Assembly: GCF_005938675.2 (NCBI RefSeq)
Contig: NZ_VCCH02000029.1
Span: forward strand, 1-64,000
DNA length: 64,000 nt
Reading direction: 5' to 3'
Source of the DNA: Mycobacterium sp. KBS0706
Lineage (GTDB): Bacteria > Pseudomonadota > Alphaproteobacteria > DSM-16000 > Inquilinaceae
The position numbers and the translations under genes are program-made. Shown one piece after another: positions 57,045 to 64,000 of this stretch. The notes under the pieces are model-generated. The model was not told the origin of the DNA. It ran no database searches and saw only the letters and a program-made list of their open reading frames with translations. How positions within the stretch are numbered: position 1 is the stretch's first letter; every line of letters begins with the position of its first letter.

Positions 57045-57617
57045 GTCGTTCGATTCTCCGCCTTGGCGTTCGTGGGAGATGATTGAGTCGGATCTTAGAC
57101 CCGAAACGGCGGAAGCGGTACGCCGACCCCGGACCGGGCGTCCGGGCCGGCGACCGGCAGACAGCCGCCTTCCAGAGCCCTTGCGGTCGGAATCATCGTG
57201 CCTCCGCCTCGATCCAGCGCAGCGGGAACAACGGTTCGATCCCCGTGCGTGTTCCGTGTCTTGCAGCGCAGCGAGGCGATGAAGTCAAGCCCGGAAAAGC
57301 CGCGGAATTCCTCAGAGTTTTATGCTTTTGCAACGCAACATGACGGATTTCGGAGTTGCTAAGGATGAAGATGGAAATCTGCGAGCATTTGATAAGCGGA
57401 CATAGCGAATAAGGAGAGTTCCGAGACACCGGCATCCCTGTGCCGATGCCACAACATCGATCGCGAAACATGAACGAATCTGTCCAAAATATGGGCAGAG
57501 GACAATTCCGCCGATCGTGGTACCGGCCTCGATAACGCGACCGTGTGCCACGCCGTCCTCCAGCCACGGCGTCCACGCCGATAGGGACAGGGGCGCAAAA
57601 AAGGCCCTTGTGCGCTT
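57045..57617. other. 573-base non-coding region between ppdK and glyS
   Basis: Upstream of ppdK (minus) and past the end of glyS (minus). Composition shifts to moderate GC between about 57290 and 57530 (tcagagttttatgcttttgc). It presumably contains the ppdK promoter. A T-loop-like stretch at 57231-57246 has no matching acceptor or D arm. A weak hairpin GCGCAA...TTGTGCGC with an A-run (57593-57615) may terminate glyS. No coding frame here has support. Confidence 0.5.
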
Positions 57618-59720
57618 CTAGCCCTCGACCCGCGAGAAGTCGGCGACGTCATTCATGGAGCTCGTCAGATCGTCGAGCAGCGCCAAGCGATTGCGGCGCA
57701 AATCGTCAACCGGGTCATTGACCAGCACCCCGTCGAAGAAGGCGTCGACCGCCGGCCGCCAACCGGCCAACGTGGCCATCGCCCCGGCGAAGTCGCCGGC
57801 CGCCAGCGCCGCCTTCAGCGGCTGCGCATCGGCCTCCAGACGCTCGAACAGCGCCCGCTCCTCGGCCATGGCGAAGCGGCTGGCATCGACCTCGCCGAAG
57901 CCCTCCACCCCGTCCTTCTTGCGCTCGATCCGGCCGATGTTGCCGGCGCGGCGATAGGCGGTCAGGAGATTCGCCCCGTCCTCGCTGCCGAGGAAGGCCG
58001 CCAGGGCCTTGACCCGGCCGAGCAGGCGCAGCAGGTCGTCCTCGCCGCCGACGGCGAAGACCGCGTCGATCAGGTCGTGGCGCACGCCCTTCTCGCGCAT
58101 CGCCACCTTGAGGCGGTCGGCGATGAAGGACAGCAGCTCCTCGACCGCCACAGCCTTGTCCCGCAGCCCGTCGACGCGATAGGCATCCCAGGCCGCGCCG
58201 AAGGCGGCGCGCAGCGACAGCGTCACGCCGTTCTCGTCAATCAGCCGGATCACGCCGAGCGCGGCGCGGCGCAGCGCATAGGGGTCGCGGCTGCCCGTCG
58301 GCTTCTCGTCGATCGCGAAGAAGCCGGCCAGGGTGTCGAGCTTGTCGGCCAGCGCCACGGCGATCGAGACCGGCGCGGTCGGGCAGCGGTCGCCCGGCCC
58401 CACCGGCTTGTAGTGGTCGGCGATCGCCTCGGCGACATCCGGCGCCTCGCCCTGGGCCAGGGCGTAGTAGCGGCCCATCAGCCCCTGCAGCTCCGGGAAC
58501 TCCCCGACCATGCCAGTGGTCAGGTCGGCCTTGGCCAGCCGCGCGGCCCGGTCCGCCTGCGCCGGGTCGGCGCCAAGTTTCGGTGCCAGCGACCAGGCCA
58601 ATGCCGCCAAACGCTCGACCTTCTGCGCCACGCTGCCGAGCCTGGCGTGGAAGATGATCGGCTCCAGGTCCTTGATCCGGCTTTCCAGCGGGGTCTTGCG
58701 GTCCTGGTCCCAGAAGAACTTGGCGTCGGACAGGCGGGCGCGCAGCACCCGCTCATTGCCGTCGATCACCGTGGCACCGTTGTCGCGCGTTTCGGTGTTG
58801 GCGACCACGGCGAAGCGCGCCGCCAGCTTGCCGTCGGCCCCTTCCAAGGCGAAGTAGCGCTGGTGGGTGCGCATCGAGGTGACCAGCACCTCCTCCGGCA
58901 CCGTCATGAAGGCGTCGTCGATGCGGCCGAGATAGGCCACCGGCCATTCGACCAGCCCCGCCACCTCCTCCAGCAGGCCCGGGTCGTCGCGCAGCGTCAG
59001 GCCGGCGGCCTTGGCCTGGCCTTCGACCTGATCGCGGATCAGCGTCTTCCGCTCCTCGCGGTCGAGCACGACATAGGCATCGAGCAGCTTCGCCTTGTAA
59101 TCGGCAAAGCCGGTGACCGCGATCCGGCCGGGCGCCAGGAAGCGATGGCCGACCGTCGAGCCGACGGCCTGCTTGGCCCCCTCGCCCGAGCCGTCGATGT
59201 CCGGCTTGTGCAGGTCGTAGCGGAACGGCACCACTTGGCCGTCGAACAGCGCCAGCACATGGTGCAGCGGGCGCACCCAGCGCACCACCTGCTCTGCCGC
59301 ACGCATCGACTTCGGCCAGGGCAGGCCGAGGATCGCCTTGCGGATCACCTCCGGCAGCAGGTCGGCGGTCGGGCCGCCGGGGATGGTCAGGCTGGCGAAC
59401 CAGATCTTGCCCTTCGGCGTGTCGCGCTGCTCGCATTGCTCCAGCGTCAGCCCGGTTGCCTTGAGGAAGCCGTCGATCGCCTGCTGCGGCGCGTCGACCT
59501 TCGGCCCCTTGCGCTCCTCGGCCACGTCGGGCCGCACCGCCGGCAGGCCGTCGATCACGAGGGCGAGGCGCCGCGGCGTGACGAAGGCCTCGGCCCGATC
59601 GAAGGCCAGGCCGGCGGCCTTCAGCGCGTCGGTGACGAGAGACTTCAGATCCTCCGCGGCCCGCGCCTGCATGCGGGCCGGGATCTCCTCGGAGAAGAGT
59701 TCGAGCAGGAATTCAGCCAT
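57618..59720 (-). CDS. glyS: Glycyl-tRNA synthetase beta subunit
   Basis: A 700-residue beta chain of the bacterial alpha2beta2 GlyRS, providing tRNA recognition. The N-terminus EFLLELFSEEIPARMQ and VTPRRLALVIDGLP are family signatures; an HD-like region and the C-terminal DALR anticodon-binding domain (from about 590, FDGVLVNDPVDDLRRNRLAL) complete it. It lies 11 bases downstream of glyQ. Confidence 0.96.
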   Translation of the reverse strand: MAEFLLELFSEEIPARMQARAAEDLKSLVTDALKAAGLAFDRAEAFVTPRRLALVIDGLPAVRPDVAEERKGPKVDAPQQAIDGFLKATGLTLEQCEQRDTPKGKIWFASLTIPGGPTADLLPEVIRKAILGLPWPKSMRAAEQVVRWVRPLHHVLALFDGQVVPFRYDLHKPDIDGSGEGAKQAVGSTVGHRFLAPGRIAVTGFADYKAKLLDAYVVLDREERKTLIRDQVEGQAKAAGLTLRDDPGLLEEVAGLVEWPVAYLGRIDDAFMTVPEEVLVTSMRTHQRYFALEGADGKLAARFAVVANTETRDNGATVIDGNERVLRARLSDAKFFWDQDRKTPLESRIKDLEPIIFHARLGSVAQKVERLAALAWSLAPKLGADPAQADRAARLAKADLTTGMVGEFPELQGLMGRYYALAQGEAPDVAEAIADHYKPVGPGDRCPTAPVSIAVALADKLDTLAGFFAIDEKPTGSRDPYALRRAALGVIRLIDENGVTLSLRAAFGAAWDAYRVDGLRDKAVAVEELLSFIADRLKVAMREKGVRHDLIDAVFAVGGEDDLLRLLGRVKALAAFLGSEDGANLLTAYRRAGNIGRIERKKDGVEGFGEVDASRFAMAEERALFERLEADAQPLKAALAAGDFAGAMATLAGWRPAVDAFFDGVLVNDPVDDLRRNRLALLDDLTSSMNDVADFSRVEG

Positions 59721-59731
59721 GTCAGCCCCCC

Positions 59732-60613
59732 TCAGGCCGCGTCCAGCCAGAGTCGGCAGCAGGCCCGGGCGAGGTCACGCACGCGGCCGATATAGGCGGC
59801 GCGCTCGACCACGGAGATCACGCCGCGGGCGTCGAGCAGGTTGAAATTGTGGCCGGCCTTGAGAGCCTGGTCATAGGCCGGCAGCGCCAGGCGGCGCTCC
59901 AACAGCGCCTTGCACTCCTGCTCCGCATCCTCGAAGTGCTGCAGCAGGATCGCCGTGTCGGCGTGCTCGAAATTATAGGCCGAGTATTCCCGCTCGGCGC
60001 GCAGGAACACCTCGCCGTAGCGCTTGGCGCCCGGCGTCTGCGGGTCGTTGAACGGCAGGTCGTAGACGCTCTTCACGTTCAGCAGGTACATCGCCAGACG
60101 CTCAAGCCCGTAGGTCAGCTCGACCGGGACCGGGTCGCATTCGATGCCGCCGACCTGCTGGAAATAGGTGTACTGGGTGACCTCCATGCCGTCGCACCAG
60201 ACCTCCCAGCCGAGGCCCCAGGCGCCGAGCGTCGGGTTCTCCCAGTCGTCCTCGACGAAGCGGATGTCGTGCAGCGCCGGGTCGATGCCGAGGGCGTAGA
60301 GGCTCTGCAGGTACAGATCCTGCGCATCCGCCGGCGCCGGCTTCATCAGCACCTGGAACTGGTAGTAATGCTGCAGCCGGTTCGGGTTCTCGCCGTACCG
60401 CCCGTCCTTCGGCCGGCGCGACGGCTGGACATAGGCGACGTTCCACACCCGGTCGGGACCAAGCGAGCGCAACGTCGTCGCAGGATGCGACGTACCGGCG
60501 CCGACTTCCATGTCGTAGGGCTGCAGGATCAGGCATCCCTGGGCGGCCCAGAAATTCTGCAGCCGCAGGATGATCTCCTGGAAACTCTTCGGGGGTGGGG
60601 CGACCGTCGGCAT
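59732..60613 (-). CDS. glyQ: Glycyl-tRNA synthetase alpha subunit
   Basis: A 293-residue catalytic chain: [60 protein letters not shown] and [20 protein letters not shown] are almost invariant segments of class II GlyQ. ATG at 60611-60613 gives the standard start; the longer frame to 60688 is not conserved in the family. Heads glyQ-glyS. Confidence 0.97.
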   Translation of the reverse strand: MPTVAPPPKSFQEIILRLQNFWAAQGCLILQPYDMEVGAGTSHPATTLRSLGPDRVWNVAYVQPSRRPKDGRYGENPNRLQHYYQFQVLMKPAPADAQDLYLQSLYALGIDPALHDIRFVEDDWENPTLGAWGLGWEVWCDGMEVTQYTYFQQVGGIECDPVPVELTYGLERLAMYLLNVKSVYDLPFNDPQTPGAKRYGEVFLRAEREYSAYNFEHADTAILLQHFEDAEQECKALLERRLALPAYDQALKAGHNFNLLDARGVISVVERAAYIGRVRDLARACCRLWLDAA

Positions 60614-60724
60614 GTCTCGGCTGGCGCTGGAAAGAGGCCGCGCACCATAGGGCGCCCAGAGGGAGGCTTCAAGCGCGCGGGGCGTCAAACGACCCGAACG
60701 ATCGGAGGCTGACTCCCAACCCCA

Positions 60725-60949
60725 TCACCCCTCGCAACGATGGCTCAGCCCATCGGCGTGATAGGCGCCGCAGTTCGGGCAGCGGACCAGGTCCTCGGTG
60801 CGCTTCTCCGCCTTGCGGGCGCGGTGCTGCTGCGACAGCGCATCGCGGCGCGCCGCCGTCTCGCGGGCGACCCCGACGCGGCGGGCCATGCCCATCAACC
60901 AGAATACGCCGACCACGAGAGCGATCGCGACGAGGATCTTGCCGAGCAT
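60725..60949 (-). CDS. Small membrane protein with zinc-ribbon-like motif
   Basis: A 74-residue protein: one N-terminal span (ILVAIALVVGVFWLMGMA), a basic linker (ARRDALSQQHRARKAEKRTE) and a compact C-x2-C...H...H-x-C motif (VRCPNCGAYHADGLSHRCEG) likely to bind zinc. It resembles the small PP0621-type proteins. AAGGAC precedes ATG 60949; the longer frame lies in the S49 peptidase gene. It follows that gene by 8 bases and is probably cotranscribed. Confidence 0.75.
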   Translation of the reverse strand: MLGKILVAIALVVGVFWLMGMARRVGVARETAARRDALSQQHRARKAEKRTEDLVRCPNCGAYHADGLSHRCEG

Positions 60950-60957
60950 TGAAGTCC

Positions 60958-61797
60958 TTACAGCCCGTAGCGGGACCAGTGCAGCCGATCCTCCACCGCG
61001 CCGACGGCGCTGTCCACAGCGGCGGCCGCCAGGCTGTCGGCCCGGGTCAGGCGGCGCAGCCACCCGGTCGGCTGCTGCACCAGCTTCAGCCGCACCTTCG
61101 GCCCGAACTTGGCGCGCAGCACGGCATGGGGATGGCCGATGCCGTCGGCCAGGCCGAGAGTCCGGCCCTTGGCTCCGGTCCAGAACTCGCCGTTGAACAG
61201 GATGGCGTCATCCGCCGTCAGCCGCCCGCCGCGCCGGGCGCGGATATGAGCGATGAAGGCGGCATGGATCTCGCGCTGCAGCTCCTCCAGCTTGGCCACA
61301 TCCTCCGGCCGCTCCGGCTGGAACGGGTCGAGGATCGACTTGCGCGTGCCGGCGGTGTGCATCCGGCGTTCGACACCAATGCGGGCGATCGCGTCCTGGA
61401 AGCCGAAGCCGGCGGAGACCACGCCGATCGAGCCGATGATCGAGCTGTCATCGACCCAGATCTCGTCGCCGGCGCAGGCCAGCCAGTAGCCGCCCGAGGC
61501 CGCGACGTCCTCGACGAAGGCGTAGACCGGCACCTTCTTCTCCTCCGCCAGGTCGCGGATGCGGCGCGCGATCAGCGAGGACTGCACCGGCGACCCGCCC
61601 GGCGAGTTCACCAGCAGCGCCACCGCGGCCAGGCGCTTGGGGCTGAAGGCGGCGGCGATCGGGCGGGCCAGCTTCTCCATCGACAGGCCCTGAGCCAGGA
61701 ATCCGCGCCCGCCTCCGATCACGCCGCGCAGCGGCAGAACGGTGACCAGCGGCCCGTCGCCGCGGCCGAGGAAGGGAAGTCGGGACAGGAGGCCCAT
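60958..61797 (-). CDS. S49 family signal-peptide-peptidase-like serine protease
   Basis: A 279-residue protein of the SppA/SohB family. AVALLVNSPGGSPVQSSLIA and VEDVAASGGYWLACAGDEIW carry the nucleophile Ser of the Ser-Lys dyad; the Lys is in the TAGTRKSILDPFQPE segment. The usual N-terminal membrane anchor is not obvious, so the protein may be cytoplasmic or peripheral, as in the short SohB-like forms of alphaproteobacteria. It degrades leftover signal peptides or membrane protein fragments in characterised relatives. Confidence 0.9.
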   Translation of the reverse strand: MGLLSRLPFLGRGDGPLVTVLPLRGVIGGGRGFLAQGLSMEKLARPIAAAFSPKRLAAVALLVNSPGGSPVQSSLIARRIRDLAEEKKVPVYAFVEDVAASGGYWLACAGDEIWVDDSSIIGSIGVVSAGFGFQDAIARIGVERRMHTAGTRKSILDPFQPERPEDVAKLEELQREIHAAFIAHIRARRGGRLTADDAILFNGEFWTGAKGRTLGLADGIGHPHAVLRAKFGPKVRLKLVQQPTGWLRRLTRADSLAAAAVDSAVGAVEDRLHWSRYGL

Positions 61798-61868
61798 GAT
61801 GCGCTCTCGATCGGTTTCCGTCGGCAGGATATGGCCCGCCGGAACGTGATTTCAAAAGGTCCGGCGTC

Positions 61869-62627
61869 TCAAAGCGCCAGCGGCGCCGCATCGCGCAGCA
61901 CCGCCTGCGCCGCCGGGGTGTAGCCGCCATCGGCCTCGTGCAGCACCAGCCCGGCCGCCAGCGCCGCGGGCGACCGGCCGCCCCGCCGTGCCTGCACCAG
62001 CACCCGCCGCGCCGGCTCTCCGGCCCGGGGCCAGAGCGGGAACACGGTCAGCGAGCCGAAGCTGGGCCGCAGCGCGGCGCAGATCTCGTCGATCCGGTCG
62101 GCGCGGTGGACCAGGGTCAGCCAGCCGCGCGGCTTCAGCGCCCCGGCCGCGGCGGCAACCCAGCCGGCGAGGTCCAGCCCGGCCTCGACATTCGCCGCCG
62201 CCTTGACCGGATGGGCCGAGGCGCGGCCGCGGCCCGGCGGCAGGAAGGGCGGGTTCATCATCACCCGGTCGAAGGGCGCGCCCGGGATCGGGTCGGCGAC
62301 GCTGCCCTCGACGATCGCGCAGCGCCCCGCCAGCGCGTTCAGCCCGAGATTCTCGCGGGCCAGCGCCGCCAGGCCGGAGTCGCGCTCGACGCCGGTGACC
62401 GAGACTTCCGGACACCGCACGGCGAGGCACAGCAGCGCCGCGCCAACGCCGCAACCGAGATCGGCGACGCGCTCACCGGGCCCGGTCGCCACCGCGGCGG
62501 CCAGCAGCACCGGGTCGATCGCGGCGCGGTAGCCGTCCCGCGGCTGCAGCAGGCGGACCCGCCCGTCGAGCAGCCGGTCCTCGCTGGTAGCGTGGTTCGC
62601 GGCTCCGGGCCTCGGCCCCTCAGGCAT
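61869..62627 (-). CDS. tRNA1(Val) (adenine-N6)-methyltransferase-like protein (TrmN6 family)
   Basis: A 252-residue class I SAM methyltransferase. Motif I is VADLGCGVGAALLCLA, and the catalytic N6-adenine motif is NPPF in RVMMNPPFLPPGRG. This pair and the LLDGRVRLLQPRDGYRAAID opening match TrmN6/YfiC, which methylates A37 of tRNA-Val in E. coli; specificity here is inferred. ATG 62627 overlaps the DUF2007 stop by 8 bases; an ATG at 62660 is an alternative. Confidence 0.87.
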   Translation of the reverse strand: MPEGPRPGAANHATSEDRLLDGRVRLLQPRDGYRAAIDPVLLAAAVATGPGERVADLGCGVGAALLCLAVRCPEVSVTGVERDSGLAALARENLGLNALAGRCAIVEGSVADPIPGAPFDRVMMNPPFLPPGRGRASAHPVKAAANVEAGLDLAGWVAAAAGALKPRGWLTLVHRADRIDEICAALRPSFGSLTVFPLWPRAGEPARRVLVQARRGGRSPAALAAGLVLHEADGGYTPAAQAVLRDAAPLAL

Positions 62628-62838
62628 CCGGCAGGCTTTCCCCCGCAGATTGAAGGACATACCGCGCCCTGGCCCAATCCTCCACCGCCACCATCAAGCG
62701 GCGCGGCAAGATGCCCAGGCTTCCTTCCAGCACCGATGTGTGCATATCAAGGATGACACTTTCGATGCGCGCATCGGTCAGCAGGGCGGTCAGGAAGGAC
62801 AGCCGGACCGGGTCATTGGTTCGCAGAAGCTCTTTCAC
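62620..62838 (-). CDS. DUF2007 family protein
   Basis: A 72-residue protein of the DUF2007 (putative prokaryotic signal-transducing) family: ELLRTNDPVRLSFLTALLTD, IESVILDMHTSVLEGSLGIL and the closing RRLMVAVEDWARARYVL are characteristic. GTG at 62836-62838 gives the family N-terminus. It overlaps the methyltransferase gene, a common alphaproteobacterial neighbourhood, and is divergent from the prenyl synthase gene. Function unknown. Confidence 0.85.
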   Translation of the reverse strand: MKELLRTNDPVRLSFLTALLTDARIESVILDMHTSVLEGSLGILPRRLMVAVEDWARARYVLQSAGESLPDA

Positions 62839-62937
62839 GGGGCCTGTTTCTCGTTTATGCAGCGCACACAAGGGTCATGGTGACACAATCCGGTCCGGAT
62901 CGCTGCCCCGCTGCACGCCGGTGCCGGAGATCGGAAT

Positions 62938-63996
62938 GTGGATGTTGAGGAGCCGGGCTTGACCGCCAGTCTTGGAGCGACGAGAGCCGAGTCCCTGCCG
63001 CCGGAGCCGGCCGCCGACGCCGGCGCGCTCGACCGCCTGACCGCCTTCGTCGCCGAGGATCTGGAGGCGGTGAACGCCCTGATCCTGCAGCGGATGCAGA
63101 GCTCGGTCGAGCTGATTCCGCAGTTAGCTGGCTATCTCATCGCCTCGGGCGGCAAGCGCATCCGTCCAGTCCTCACCCTCGCCTCGGCCCGGCTGTGCGG
63201 CCATCGTGGCCAGCGCCATATCGGCCTGGCCGCCGCCGTGGAGTTCATCCACACCGCCACGCTGCTGCATGACGACGTGGTCGACGAGAGCGACCTGCGC
63301 CGCGGCCAGGCCTCGGCCAATGTCGTGTTCGGCAACCAGGCCAGCGTGCTGGTCGGCGATTTCCTGTTCTCCCGCGCCTTCCAGGTGATGGTCGAGGACG
63401 GATCGGTCGACACGTTGCGCATCCTGGCCAACGCCTCGGCCGTGATCGCCGAGGGCGAGGTGCTGCAGCTCTCGGCGGCGCACGACACCGTGACCAGCCG
63501 CGACACCTATCTGCGGATCATCCGCGCCAAGACGGCGGAGCTGTTCGCCGCGGCCTGCGAGATCGGCGCCGTGGTGGCCGACCGCAGCGCGGCCGAATGC
63601 GCCGCCATGCGCAGCTTCGGCACCGAGCTGGGCATCGCCTTCCAGATCGTCGACGACGTACTGGACTATTCCGCCCGCCAAGCCCGCCTGGGCAAGACCA
63701 TCGGCGACGATTTCCGCGAGGGCAAGCTCACCCTGCCGGTGATCCTGGCCGTCGAGCGCGGCAGCGAGGAGGAGCGCGGCTTCTGGCGCCGGACCTTGGA
63801 GGATGGCGAGCACAGCGAGCAGGATCTCGACCACGCCGTGGCCCTGCTGCAGCGCCACGGTGCCTTGGCCGACAGCATGGCGGCGGCGCGCGTTCACGCC
63901 GAGAACGCCATCCGGGCGATCGGCCTCCTGCCCGCCTCGCCGATGCGCAAGGCGCTGGAGGATGTGGTCGATTTCGTGGTCGAGCGGGATTTCTGA
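62938..63996 (+). CDS. ispB: Polyprenyl (octaprenyl/decaprenyl) diphosphate synthase
   Basis: A 352-residue trans-isoprenyl diphosphate synthase. The first Asp-rich motif is LLHDDVVDESDLRRG and the second FQIVDDVLDYSA; GGKRIRPVLTLASARLCG is the IPP-binding region. Small residues before the first motif (HTAT) and the length indicate a long-chain enzyme that makes the ubiquinone side chain. The GTG at 62938 gives the longest likely form; TTG at 62959, with GAGGAG six bases upstream, is a strong alternative. Divergent from DUF2007, as in many relatives. Confidence 0.93.
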   Translation: MDVEEPGLTASLGATRAESLPPEPAADAGALDRLTAFVAEDLEAVNALILQRMQSSVELIPQLAGYLIASGGKRIRPVLTLASARLCGHRGQRHIGLAAAVEFIHTATLLHDDVVDESDLRRGQASANVVFGNQASVLVGDFLFSRAFQVMVEDGSVDTLRILANASAVIAEGEVLQLSAAHDTVTSRDTYLRIIRAKTAELFAAACEIGAVVADRSAAECAAMRSFGTELGIAFQIVDDVLDYSARQARLGKTIGDDFREGKLTLPVILAVERGSEEERGFWRRTLEDGEHSEQDLDHAVALLQRHGALADSMAAARVHAENAIRAIGLLPASPMRKALEDVVDFVVERDF

Positions 63997-64000
63997 CGGA

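Noticed and set aside
57225..57250. tRNA-like T-loop (GGTTCGATCCCC)
   Set aside because: No acceptor stem, D arm or anticodon arm can be formed around it; chance match or very old fragment at best.

Overview
The window is GC-rich DNA (about 70 % by eye) from an alphaproteobacterium, probably of the Rhodospirillales/Azospirillales type. This is inferred from gene content: small PurL with separate PurQ, a one-cysteine DksA, DUF1127, DUF4424, DUF2007 and DUF1194 proteins, a CGFS glutaredoxin paired with BolA, and a recA promoter carrying a GTTC-N7-GTTC-like SOS box. I see no rRNA, tRNA, CRISPR array, transposase or phage genes.

Left part (1-13.3 kb). A dienelactone hydrolase tail, a GcvA-type LysR regulator and a DUF1127 micro-protein are followed by purQ-purL-bolA-grxD, an RTX calcium-binding exoprotein gene broken by a one-base frameshift, two exporters (CynX/NimT-type MFS and RarD), rpsD, and a btuFCD vitamin B12 uptake operon behind a clear cobalamin riboswitch.

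Accessory block (about 13.3-19.9 kb). A hypothetical gene and a 5'-truncated Mrr restriction-enzyme remnant are followed by A+T-richer DNA and three genes that look like a transferred unit: a 621-aa Cys/His-rich single-span membrane protein of no family I recognise, facing a LodB-like flavoprotein and a LodA-like cysteine-tryptophylquinone (CTQ) amino-acid oxidase.

Middle (19.9-32.8 kb). A YqjI-like PadR regulator with its own palindromic operators, a Fur-like protein lacking the usual metal ligands and three small enzyme/membrane genes are followed by a housekeeping run on the minus strand: trmJ, cimA, cysS, a NYN-domain gene, gltX and recA. Between recA and an AraC/GyrI-type regulator lies a 270-bp element whose inverted repeats form an almost perfect three-way junction. 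A lipoprotein and dksA follow.

Right-middle (33-45.3 kb). A DUF4424 pair, a four-gene ECF sigma operon (EF-hand protein, sigma factor, anti-sigma factor, CnrX/CpxP-like sensor), ygfZ, an unusual cytochrome c, an M20 peptidase, GNAT and EamA genes, a Cys-cluster regulator overlapping sodB, a flavin reductase, and an A+T-richer islet with a DUF2272 protein and an unrecognised 327-aa protein.

Right part (45.3-64 kb). A complete tetronate (threonate/erythronate) catabolic locus (otnC and a LacI repressor divergent from an MFS transporter, ltnD, otnI and otnK) with two matching operators; then an E. coli-type murB, a vWA/DUF1194 protein, a lysophospholipase, ppdK, glyS-glyQ, a small Zn-ribbon membrane protein, an S49 peptidase, a TrmN6-type methyltransferase, a DUF2007 protein and an octaprenyl-type diphosphate synthase.

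Starts were chosen from ribosome-binding sites and family N-termini where these differ from the longest open frame. No similarity search was run; all family calls rest on motif and sequence recognition.
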